NCBI GenBank assembly: GCA_018654745.1 | Contig: JABILA010000113.1 | Span: 1-34,311, forward strand | Length of the DNA: 34,311 bases | Source of the DNA: Alphaproteobacteria bacterium | GTDB taxonomy: Bacteria > Pseudomonadota > Alphaproteobacteria > UBA2966 | Reading direction: 5' to 3' | The notes under the pieces: generated by a model | The model's database searches: none | Seen by the model: only the letters and a program-made list of their open reading frames with translations | Told to the model about the DNA's origin: nothing | Program-made: the position numbers and the translations under genes | Part shown: one piece after another, positions 27,180-34,311 of the stretch | Layout: every line of letters starts with the position of its first letter | Numbering within the stretch: position 1 is the stretch's first letter

Positions 27180-28514
27180 GTGAGGGATCCGGAGAAAATA
27201 GCTTTGCGCGACAGGCTAATAACTTTTTGGGAACGTTGCTTCCCGGAGCGACAGTTTTATTATCGCGGCCAGGGCAGTGTCCGTTATGTCTCTTTGAACG
27301 GCATAACCCAGTCGCTTGTACTTACATGTGTGGCAGGATTTGTTAGTTGGGTGACCTTTGCGACCGTGTTTCTGGTCTTCAAGAACGACATAATTGCCAG
27401 CAAAAACGAACAAATTTCCAGTATCCAGGCACATTATGATGAATTGGCCACTCGGCTGATCAGTGCCGAAGACCGCTTTTCTGCACTGACAAATGACATT
27501 GAAGCGCAGCACAAACAACTTGTCATGGTTGTTACCCAGAATGCTGAACTGGAAAAAAGACTTGGTTTTGTTAATCGTGAGCTGAAGAAGGTTTCCTTCG
27601 ACAGAGATGGTGCCCTGTCGGCAAAAGCGAAACTGGAGCGTCGGGTTGCACGGCTTGATGCTGACATCATGACCACCACGACCGGCAACCAGCAGCTGGA
27701 AACGGCGATGCAGGGTGCTCTCGGTCGAATTGGTGAGCTGACCAAGGAACGGAACGTTGCGGCCCAGACCAGTGATGCCCTCAGCCTGCATGTTGATCGT
27801 CTCGAAGTCCGGCTGGCTGATATCAAGTCCTCGCAACAAAACCTGATCAGCCGCCTGCACGAACGAACTGCGCTGAATGTCTCGGAAATGGAAGAGATGA
27901 TCCGCATCACCGGGATCAATCTTGACGGTCTGGTCCGCAAGGCGAACCCGAAAGCAGTAGCTCAGGGCGGACCGCTGGTCACCTTGAAACCCGGCCAGGA
28001 CGAATCCTACGTTGGTATGAATACCGGATTTGAAAGCAGTGTATCTGCGCTTGAGGCTCATCTTGGACGCTGGGAAGGCTTGCAGAATATTGTGCAGAGC
28101 ATCCCGCTTGCAGCTCCTGCAGACAGTTATTATCTCTCGAGTGGTTTTGGTCGCCGTAAAGACCCTTTCACCAAACGCTGGGCCAGTCATCATGGTCTGG
28201 ATTTTGCCGGACGTCTTAAAACCAAAATTCGGGCAACAGCGGCGGGAACTGTCTCTTTTGCCGGTTCCAACGGGCCTTACGGTCGCATGATTGAAATTGA
28301 CCATGGCCTGGGCATTAAAACCCGCTATGGCCATTTGAACCGAATTCTTGTAAAAAAAGGCCAGCGTGTTGATTTTCGGGATAAAATTGGCCTGATGGGC
28401 AGCACAGGACGAAGCACTGGATACCACGTCCACTATGAAGTGATATATAACGGCAAGACGCTGGATCCGGCAAAATTTCTCAAGGCGGGCAGATATGTTT
28501 TCAAAAACGGATAA
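27180..28514 (+). CDS. Membrane-anchored M23 metalloendopeptidase
   Basis: This LytM/M23-type murein hydrolase has a cytoplasmic N-terminus (about 1-40), one membrane segment (about 42-66, LVLTCVAGFVSWVTFATVF), a long periplasmic coiled coil (about 70-225), and a C-terminal M23 domain. The zinc-site residues are H337/H338 with D341 (HHGLDFAG) and H416xH418 (YHVHYE), so the domain looks active. GTG 27180 is chosen because GAGGGG lies 6 nt upstream; the ATG at 27174 is too close to it. The last 20 nt overlap the bactofilin start, matching the known M23-bactofilin pairing in which the bactofilin localises the hydrolase. Confidence 0.92.
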   Translation: MRDPEKIALRDRLITFWERCFPERQFYYRGQGSVRYVSLNGITQSLVLTCVAGFVSWVTFATVFLVFKNDIIASKNEQISSIQAHYDELATRLISAEDRFSALTNDIEAQHKQLVMVVTQNAELEKRLGFVNRELKKVSFDRDGALSAKAKLERRVARLDADIMTTTTGNQQLETAMQGALGRIGELTKERNVAAQTSDALSLHVDRLEVRLADIKSSQQNLISRLHERTALNVSEMEEMIRITGINLDGLVRKANPKAVAQGGPLVTLKPGQDESYVGMNTGFESSVSALEAHLGRWEGLQNIVQSIPLAAPADSYYLSSGFGRRKDPFTKRWASHHGLDFAGRLKTKIRATAAGTVSFAGSNGPYGRMIEIDHGLGIKTRYGHLNRILVKKGQRVDFRDKIGLMGSTGRSTGYHVHYEVIYNGKTLDPAKFLKAGRYVFKNG

Positions 28515-29013
28515 GAACCGCAAAGGTGGAGATCAGATGAGCCAGGGTGGAAATGTGGCACCGTCGATCATTAGTGCGAATTTGCACATCGTCGGTAATC
28601 TAAACACAGAGGGCGAAGTTCAGGTTGACGGAACCATTGACGGTGATGTCAGCAGTCACGCTCTTACAGTCGGTGAAAATGCCAAGGTCAGTGGCGAAAT
28701 TGTCGCTGATGAAGTTGAAATTCGTGGCAGTATCGAAGGTCGGGTCGTTGCCCGCTCGGTCAAACTCTCTAAATCAGCACATGTCGTCGGCGACATTGTG
28801 CACGAAGTTTTATCGATTGAATCCGGTGCTTATATCGAGGGTCAATTGAAGCGGGCTGAAAACGTCAAAAAGACAGAAAGTGCCAACCCAGCCTTTGGCA
28901 ACAAGGTTGAAAAGGAAGCGGATGTGCCTGCGGCACCGGCAGCCCAGGCGGCCCCGGCGGCCAAGAAGCCTGAAACCGCTGCTGAAACCAGACTTAAATC
29001 AGTATCCGGCTAA
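28495..29013 (+). CDS. Bactofilin
   Basis: This 172-residue cytoskeletal protein has a central beta-helix (about 22-122) built of repeats such as VQVDGTIDGDV and VEIRGSIEGRVVA, flanked by a short N-tail and a Pro/Ala/Lys-rich C-tail (about 140-172). The N-terminus MFSKTDKN resembles the membrane-targeting peptide of bactofilins such as Caulobacter BacA. This supports the ATG at 28495 over the internal ATG at 28537, despite the latter's good upstream GGTGGAG. The protein polymerises without nucleotide and organises cell-wall enzymes. It is translationally coupled to the M23 gene. Confidence 0.93.
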   Translation: MFSKTDKNRKGGDQMSQGGNVAPSIISANLHIVGNLNTEGEVQVDGTIDGDVSSHALTVGENAKVSGEIVADEVEIRGSIEGRVVARSVKLSKSAHVVGDIVHEVLSIESGAYIEGQLKRAENVKKTESANPAFGNKVEKEADVPAAPAAQAAPAAKKPETAAETRLKSVSG

Positions 29014-29045
29014 TTTCAAAGGCCGCAACGGCCCTGAAACAGATC

Positions 29046-29073
29046 AGGCCCGACAAAAGTCGGGCCTTTTTTT
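29046..29073 (+). terminator. Rho-independent terminator after bactofilin
   Basis: A 9-bp perfect stem AGGCCCGAC (29046-29054) / GTCGGGCCT (29059-29067) with an AAAA loop is followed by a T7 run (29067-29073). A second small hairpin, GGCCG-CAA-CGGCC, precedes it at 29021-29033. It ends the plus-strand M23-bactofilin unit 14 bp before the convergent prfB stop. Confidence 0.93.
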
Positions 29074-29087
29074 GGTCTCAAGGGAAG

Positions 29088-30213
29088 TTATTCAGTTTCA
29101 GCAGCGCTGCCTGATCCATCAACGCGTTGGGCGAGTGCAGCCGCCATGAACTGATCCAGGTCACCATCCAGTACAGCACCGGTATTGCCGGTTTCGACCC
29201 CGGTGCGTAAATCCTTGACCATTTGATAGGGCTGCAAAACATAAGACCTGATCTGGTGGCCCCAGCCGATATCTGTCTTGGCATCCATTTCGGCCTGGCG
29301 TTCTTCTTCACGTGCCTGCAATTCAGCCTCATACAGACGGGCCTTCATCATGCTCATGGCGGACGCCCTGTTTTTATGTTGCGAGCGGTCACTTTGGCAT
29401 TGTACGACGATGTTGGTCGGGATGTGGGTAATACGAACGGCAGAGTCTGTTTTGTTGATATGCTGGCCACCGGCACCAGATGCGCGGTAGGTATCTATTC
29501 GTAAATCGCTGTCGACAATTTCAATTTCGATTTCGTCGTCGATCACGGGATAAACACCAACACTGGCAAAACTTGTGTGGCGTCGAGCGGAAGAATCATA
29601 GGGTGATATACGCACCAGGCGATGCACACCGGTTTCGGTTTTCATCCAGCCATAGGCATTTTCACCGCTGACCTTGATTGTCGCAGATTTCAGGCCAGCC
29701 TCTTCACCCTGGCTTTCTTCCAACCACTCGACCTTGTAGCCCCGTTGGTCTGCCCAGCGGGTGTACATACGCACCAGCATCTCGGTCCAGTCCTGGGATT
29801 CCGTCCCACCTGCCCCGGCATGAACCTCAAAAAAGGCATCATTGGCATCAGCTTCGCCGGACAACAGACTTTCAATGCGTTTGGTCTTGGCGATATCAAC
29901 CAATGCCGCCATGGCGCTTTCGGCCTCGGCAATGATTTCCTCATCGTCTTCGGCCTCACCCATTTCAATCAGCTCGAGATTATCTGCAACGCCGTTTTCA
30001 AGCTCCAGCACGGCTTTGCTCTGGCTTTCAAGACGGGTGCGCTCGCGCATAACTTTCTGGGCTTTTGTGGGATCATCCCACAAGGTCGGATCTTCGACCC
30101 GGGCGTTCAGTTCAGCCAGTCGATCCTGTGCAACATCCCAGTCAAAGATGCCTCCTCAGCAGTTCCAACGACTGCTTGATTTCCTCGGCCATGGCCAGAA
30201 CTTCGGCTTTCAC
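29088..30213 (-). CDS. prfB: Peptide chain release factor 2 (programmed +1 frameshift)
   Basis: RF2 reads UGA and UAA stop codons. Translation starts at GTG 30213 (GGAG 7 nt upstream), reads 23 codons to CTT 30147-30145, meets an in-frame TGA (30144-30142), and shifts +1 to GAC (30143-30141), continuing to 29088 for a total of about 374 residues. The GGQ hydrolysis motif is intact ([15 protein letters not shown]). The stop-codon reading motif is SPY rather than SPF ([15 protein letters not shown]), a variant I believe is common in alphaproteobacteria. The gene lies 126 bp after mrcA in the conserved amiC-mrcA-prfB order and ends convergent with the bactofilin unit. Confidence 0.96.
30141..30156 (-). 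promoter_or_regulatory. prfB programmed frameshift site
   Basis: On the minus strand it reads AGGAGGCATCTTTGAC: an internal Shine-Dalgarno-like AGGAGG (30156-30151), 3 nt, then the slippery CTT followed by in-frame TGA and C. This is the classical RF2 autoregulatory arrangement: low RF2 lets the ribosome pause at UGA and slip forward, restoring RF2 synthesis. The frame before and after the site matches RF2 (LELLRRHL, then [19 protein letters not shown]). Confidence 0.97.
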
Positions 30214-30339
30214 AACACTTCTCCGAACGATTGGGCGATGCCGGGTTTGACGGAATCACACTGGTTTCAATTGCGGGCTGAACCTACGCGCCAGCCACAT
30301 AAGCGTCAATGCCCGGAAACGCTCCTGACAGATGTTGGG

Positions 30340-32742
30340 TTAATAAAGTCCACCGGTTCCTGACCGGGCTCTGGTACCAGGCGTTGTCGCCTGCGAGCCA
30401 TCCAGCACCTCACCCACTTTCGTCGGCTCCGTACCTGGTCTGAAGGCCTCGAGGATCGTATTCCTGTCGTCGGCCCGGGCCAGTACACCTGTCGATGCAT
30501 CTACACGAACCAGACGAATACCGGGTGGAATACGAAAAGGAATAGCAGGTTGACCTTCCAGGGCTTCAATCATGAAATCCCGGAAGATCGGTGCCGCAAC
30601 AGAAGCGCCCTGCTCTCGCCGACCCAGACTGCGCGGTTTGTCAAAGCCACCATAAACACCAACAGCCAGATCAGGTGAAAATCCCATGAACCAGGTATCT
30701 ACTGAACTGTTTGTGGTGCCGGTCTTGCCGGCAAGCGGTTTCTTGACAGCCTTGATCTTCCTGCCCGTTCCGCGCTCAACAACACCCTCAAGCATCGATA
30801 CGACCTGGTAGGCTGTCTGCGGTTCCACGACTTTCAGTCTGTCATCTATGATCGTTGGTGCAGGTTGGCCATTCCATCGCACATTCTGACAGAATGTGCA
30901 GGTTCGGCCATCATGGGTGAAAACGGTCTTGCCACGACGGTCCTGAATGCGATCAATCAGGGACGGCACGACTTTCTTGCCACCGTTAACCAGCATGGCG
31001 TAAGCAGACGTCAGGCGTGTCAACGTGGTTTCTCCTGCCCCCAGCGACATTGAAAGGATTTCCGGCATTTTGTCGTTGATACCAAACCGGGTTGCGTAGT
31101 CACTGACAACATCCATGCCGATAAATTGTGCCAGACGCACTGTCATAAGATTACGTGATTTCTCAATACCAAGCCGTAAAGTACTGGGACCATAGAATTT
31201 TTTGGTATAGTTGGCGGGTTTCCATTTCGGTTTTCCCTCGCCCTGATCGATTACAAAGGGCGCGTCCAGAACCCGGCTGGCGGGGGTAAAGCCGTTTTCC
31301 AGCGCCGCTGCATAGACAAACGGTTTGAAGGCTGATCCGGGTTGTCTTCGGGCTTGCGTTGCCCGGTTGAATTCGCTGCCGCCATAATCATAGCCCCCGA
31401 CCATGGCCAGTACGCGACCGGTGTGAGGATCCATGGCCACCAAAGCGCCCTGGATTTCGGGTATTTGGCGCAGACCATAGATGCCACGCTTTTCACCCGG
31501 TAATTCTTCGACCGGAATGATCTCACCGACACTCAACACATCACGCGGCCATTTCGGTTTTTTGCCGACATGCTGGCCTTTCAGCCAGGGCCTGGCCCAT
31601 GTGAGTTCCGTCATCGGTATGAAACCAATTGCACCTGTGGTCAGGCCAACTTCGACGCCGTCCTCCTGCAACGTCAGAACGACCCCCATTTTCCACTTCC
31701 CGAGGCTGCCTGGTTTGGGCACTTTCGCAAGCTCTTCGGCCCAGTCGTAACCTGGCTCCATCTTGCCAAGCGCACCACGCCAGCCATGTCGCCGATCATA
31801 GGTAATCAAACCTTTGCGCAACACACGTTGGGCGATGTCCTGAAGATGCGGGTTCAGGGTCGTGCGGACGGACAAACCACCTTCATACAGGCCTGCCTCG
31901 CCATAGCGCCCGATCAGTTGGCGTCGGACTTCTTCGGTGAAGTGTTCGGCGGAAACAAACTCGGTTGCGCGCCCCCTGCGAATACCCAGGGGTAAGGCCC
32001 GCGCCCATTCAGCCTCTCGCGAGGTCACAACACCGTCTTTCAGCATGCGCCCGATTACCCAGTTTCGACGGGCAACAGCGGCTTCCGGACGGCGGATCGG
32101 GTGGTAATTGTTGGGGGCTTTGGGCAAGGCTGCCAGAAAAGCTGTTTCAGCCAGCGTCAGTTCATCAAGCGGTTTGTCAAAATAGGTCAGACCAGCGGCG
32201 GCGATCCCATAGGCACCGAAGCCCAGATAAATCTCGTTGAGATAAAGTTCGAGAATACGGTCCTTGCTGATGGCGCGTTCGATCCGAAAGGCCAGAATGG
32301 CTTCCTTGGCCTTTCGTTCAATCGAAACCTCGTTGGTCAGCAAAAAGTTTTTCGCAACTTGTTGGGTAATGGTGGATGCCCCGATGGGCCGGCGATTCCG
32401 GGCATAGTTGATGACATTCGTGACGGCCGCCCGGGCTACACTGAGGAAATCTACGCCGGAATGGTCATAAAAGTTCTTGTCTTCCGCCGACATGAACGCA
32501 TGGACAACACGTTTGGGAATGGCCTCAATCGGCACAAAAACCCGCTTTTCCCGTGCATATTCGGTCAGCAGGCGACCGTCACCGGCATGGATCCGGGTCA
32601 CTGTTGGCGGCTCATACGTTGCCAGCTGCTGATAATCCGGCAAACCACGGCCGTAATGATAAAGCCCCCATACCGCGATGCCGACGCCCGACAGGGCGAA
32701 CAAGACGATCATTCCAAACATGGCAGCAAAAAATTTGATCAT
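30340..32742 (-). CDS. mrcA: Penicillin-binding protein 1A (bifunctional)
   Basis: This 800-residue murein polymerase and cross-linker has an N-terminal membrane anchor (about 4-27). The GT51 glycosyltransferase domain has catalytic E87 (SAEDKNFYDHSGVD), GASTITQQVAKN (121-132) and ILELYLNEIYLG. The transpeptidase domain has S470xxK473 (PGSAFKPF), S529xN531 (KSRN) and K673TG (AGKTGTTNSS). A domain between them (about 320-420) fits the OB-like insert of PBP1A proteins. Both active sites are intact. It lies 96 bp after amiC. Confidence 0.97.
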   Translation of the reverse strand: MIKFFAAMFGMIVLFALSGVGIAVWGLYHYGRGLPDYQQLATYEPPTVTRIHAGDGRLLTEYAREKRVFVPIEAIPKRVVHAFMSAEDKNFYDHSGVDFLSVARAAVTNVINYARNRRPIGASTITQQVAKNFLLTNEVSIERKAKEAILAFRIERAISKDRILELYLNEIYLGFGAYGIAAAGLTYFDKPLDELTLAETAFLAALPKAPNNYHPIRRPEAAVARRNWVIGRMLKDGVVTSREAEWARALPLGIRRGRATEFVSAEHFTEEVRRQLIGRYGEAGLYEGGLSVRTTLNPHLQDIAQRVLRKGLITYDRRHGWRGALGKMEPGYDWAEELAKVPKPGSLGKWKMGVVLTLQEDGVEVGLTTGAIGFIPMTELTWARPWLKGQHVGKKPKWPRDVLSVGEIIPVEELPGEKRGIYGLRQIPEIQGALVAMDPHTGRVLAMVGGYDYGGSEFNRATQARRQPGSAFKPFVYAAALENGFTPASRVLDAPFVIDQGEGKPKWKPANYTKKFYGPSTLRLGIEKSRNLMTVRLAQFIGMDVVSDYATRFGINDKMPEILSMSLGAGETTLTRLTSAYAMLVNGGKKVVPSLIDRIQDRRGKTVFTHDGRTCTFCQNVRWNGQPAPTIIDDRLKVVEPQTAYQVVSMLEGVVERGTGRKIKAVKKPLAGKTGTTNSSVDTWFMGFSPDLAVGVYGGFDKPRSLGRREQGASVAAPIFRDFMIEALEGQPAIPFRIPPGIRLVRVDASTGVLARADDRNTILEAFRPGTEPTKVGEVLDGSQATTPGTRARSGTGGLY

Positions 32743-32809
32743 GATCCCGATATCATCAAACAGTACTATTTACAGGCAGATAACTGCTGTTACCGACTGA
32801 ATATGGCAT

Positions 32810-32844
32810 AGATGAGGCGAAATCTACTTCAATTTGCCTCATCT
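32810..32844 (-). other. Hairpin straddling the amiC stop codon
   Basis: The arms 32810-32823 and 32832-32844 are complementary over 13 bp with one bulged base; the right arm contains the amiC TGA. On the plus strand a T4 run follows, but transcription here is on the minus strand, where no T-tract follows. It is therefore more likely an mRNA-stabilising or processing hairpin between amiC and mrcA than an intrinsic terminator. Confidence 0.5.
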
Positions 32845-34089
32845 TTTGGCAAAATAGGTGTCAATTGAGCGTGCCAGCGCCGAAACCAGGGCAGCACGCC
32901 TTTTCGGAGATCGCAAAATCCGTTCATCTTCCCGATTTGAGAGATAACCCATTTCAATCAGAACCGATGGTACGTCAGGTGCTTTGAGGACGGCAAACCC
33001 GGCAAAACGATGACTGCGACGCAGAACCCTGACACTGCTGGCCAGTTCGTCGACAACCAGACTGGCAAATGTGGCCGACAGGTTCATGGTTTCACGCTGG
33101 GCGAGATCAATCAGGATATTGGCAACATCCTTGCTCTGGTCACCAAAATCCATCCCGGCGATGATATCCGCCTTGTTCTCCTTTGCAGCCAGTGCTGCAG
33201 CCTCTTTATCCGAAGATTTTTCCGACAAGGTATAAACACTGGCCCCGCGCACACTTCGTTTGCGGATACTGTCGGCATGCAGGGAGACGAACAAGTCACC
33301 CTTGGCCGCCCTGCCCCGTGCCACACGACGTCGCAGGCGCACAAAGACATCCCGGTCGCGCGTCATCACAACCTTGTATTTCCCGGATCGCTGTAGTTTT
33401 TTGCGAAGTTCAAGGGCAACCGCAAGCGTCACTTCCTTTTCATGACTGCCACTGACACCAATGGTACCTGGATCGACGCCTCCATGACCGGCATCGATAA
33501 CGATAACCGGTTTCGCATTTGCCTTGCGGGACCCGTTTGTCTGGGCAGGTGTGGCCGAAGGAACGACCTTTTTGACCGGTTTTGATCGCGGCGTCGCGAT
33601 CAGTCGCCTGAATTCGTTTGACTGCACGGCGACCAGATCAACGACAAATCGATATTTCGACGATCCTTTGGGCGGCAAGACAAAGGCCCGGTGAACCTTT
33701 ACCGGGCCGGAAACATCGATAACGATCCGCGATGTGCCTGCTTCAAACAGGCCAAACCGCATGCCTTTGATCAAACCTTTGTGATATTGCGCGTCCGGGC
33801 GGGTCTGCCAGGCAACTTCCGGCAGGTCAATAACGACGCGGTAAGGCTTGTCGAGAACAAAGACCTGAAACTCAACGCCCTCAGTCATATCAAGGACCAG
33901 GCGGGTTTTGTCAGTGTGCACACCGGTTCGCACACCGGTCACAACACCCTGCCCGGCAACCGCCTGCGGTGCCGCAAACAGCGGGCTCAGCAGCATCAGG
34001 CAAACAATGATAGTGCGTATAAATATATTAACGGGCGCGTTTTGCGCGTATCTTTGGGCTTTTGCCCCCCCGCGTAATCCTGACAACAT
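32839..34089 (-). CDS. amiC: N-acetylmuramoyl-L-alanine amidase (AmiC type)
   Basis: This periplasmic zinc amidase cleaves septal murein. A signal sequence (about 22-46, TIIVCLMLLSPLFAAPQAVA) is followed by an AMIN domain (about 50-155, binding murein or the septal ring), a basic linker (about 165-192), and an Amidase_3 domain. Zinc ligands are H202 (DAGHGGVDPG), E217 (SHEKEVTL) and H271 (SLHADS); the catalytic Glu is in VLIEMGYLSN near the C-terminus. AAGGG lies 8 nt before the ATG. An IS end lies about 100 bp upstream, inside its promoter region. Confidence 0.95.
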   Translation of the reverse strand: MLSGLRGGAKAQRYAQNAPVNIFIRTIIVCLMLLSPLFAAPQAVAGQGVVTGVRTGVHTDKTRLVLDMTEGVEFQVFVLDKPYRVVIDLPEVAWQTRPDAQYHKGLIKGMRFGLFEAGTSRIVIDVSGPVKVHRAFVLPPKGSSKYRFVVDLVAVQSNEFRRLIATPRSKPVKKVVPSATPAQTNGSRKANAKPVIVIDAGHGGVDPGTIGVSGSHEKEVTLAVALELRKKLQRSGKYKVVMTRDRDVFVRLRRRVARGRAAKGDLFVSLHADSIRKRSVRGASVYTLSEKSSDKEAAALAAKENKADIIAGMDFGDQSKDVANILIDLAQRETMNLSATFASLVVDELASSVRVLRRSHRFAGFAVLKAPDVPSVLIEMGYLSNREDERILRSPKRRAALVSALARSIDTYFAKR

Positions 34090-34118
34090 ATAGCGCGCCC
34101 TTTAATCTCTTCCACAAG

Positions 34119-34147
34119 ATATAATGTAATATAACCAGAATTGACAA
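34119..34147 (-). promoter_or_regulatory. Candidate promoter for amiC
   Basis: On the minus strand TTGTCA (34147-34142) is followed after 17 bp by TTATAT (34124-34119); a shift of one base gives TATATC. It is AT-rich and lies 30-58 bp before the amiC ATG. It lies between the gene and the IS end at 34189, so amiC expression probably survives the insertion. Confidence 0.4.
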
Positions 34148-34188
34148 CAATATTGCTAATTCAGGCGGCGATTAGTTGTAGTAATTCA

Positions 34189-34311
34189 GACCTGATCTGA
34201 CAGTTACCGATTTTGACGCGGCGTCTGTCAGGTCAAGTTTGGTCTATAAACTTTTCCTTCCAGATACGTTTACCATCCTCCAGGGTTTGCATGGGCGTGC
34301 GGCCCTCGCAG
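34189..34311 (-). mobile_element. Right-edge fragment of an insertion sequence (3' end of element)
   Basis: The terminal inverted repeat begins at about 34189 (GACCTGATCTGACA, then TTACCGATTTTGA at 34204-34216) and the 3' end of a transposase gene follows. The same terminal blocks occur at the left edge of the window on the opposite strand. In both copies the transposase would be read on the minus strand, so the two elements are directly repeated. Confidence 0.75.
34233..34311 (-). CDS. Transposase, C-terminal end only (IS481/rve-type DDE)
   Basis: Only the last 25 codons are in the window. They read CEGRTPMQTLEDGKRIWKEK then FIDQT and a TGA. The GRTPMQT-x-DGK pattern is typical of the C-terminal end of IS481-like transposases with an rve integrase core. 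The rest of the gene lies beyond the window, so intactness cannot be judged. Confidence 0.75.
   Translation of the reverse strand, partial: CEGRTPMQTLEDGKRIWKEKFIDQT

Noticed and set aside
27216..28523. 435-codon minus-strand open frame opposite the M23 gene
   Set aside because: The plus-strand frame has clear M23 and coiled-coil features and a terminator in its direction; the antisense frame has none.
32810..32850. Intrinsic terminator after amiC
   Set aside because: The T-run lies on the plus-strand side, while amiC and mrcA are read on the minus strand.

Overview
The window looks like chromosomal DNA of an alphaproteobacterium, most likely a Rhodospirillales-type organism. This rests on three things: an isc-type (not suf) Fe-S operon with two consecutive cysteine desulfurases, a cbbR/cbbFPM cluster with form II RuBisCO, and the gene order amiC-mrcA-prfB. 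The assignment is inferred from gene content and protein character; no search was run. Coding density is high and no rRNA, tRNA or CRISPR array was recognised.

Left part (about 0.1-9.5 kb, all minus strand). This is a long Fe-S supra-operon read right to left: cysE, iscR, a NifS-like desulfurase, iscS, iscU, iscA, hscB, hscA, fdx, iscX, and then a membrane redox sensor/ferredoxin/adenylate cyclase gene. The cyclase gene is cut off at the start of its catalytic domain by what looks like an insertion-sequence end at about position 123. CysE feeds cysteine synthesis; the desulfurases take sulfur from cysteine; IscU is the scaffold; HscA/HscB release the cluster; Fdx supplies electrons; IscR senses cluster status.

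Middle (about 10-15 kb). After a 470-bp gene-free stretch comes an alpha/beta hydrolase. Then cbbR lies divergent from cbbF-cbbP-cbbM, the Calvin-cycle-specific enzymes with form II RuBisCO. All expected active-site residues of RuBisCO and phosphoribulokinase are visible, so the cluster looks functional and implies a capacity to fix CO2.

Right part (about 15-34 kb). The genes are mainly cell-envelope and housekeeping: anmK (murein recycling) divergent from tyrS; an orphan membrane histidine kinase; an HD-domain protein behind a large AsmA/YhdP-like protein; glnE; a histone H1-like Lys/Ala repeat protein immediately followed by a Bcp-type peroxiredoxin; an M23 endopeptidase overlapping a bactofilin; prfB with its programmed +1 frameshift; mrcA (PBP1A); and amiC.

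The right edge lies inside the 3' end of a DDE transposase gene whose terminal sequence matches the one at the left edge. So the whole 34-kb segment is bracketed by two same-orientation IS ends. This could be a genomic arrangement, or simply where an assembly contig breaks at a repeat. Most genes are recognisable conserved families. The less ordinary items are the IS-decapitated redox cyclase at the end of the Fe-S operon, the nested palindrome between iscA and hscB, the dyad in front of iscR, and the histone-tail/peroxiredoxin pair.
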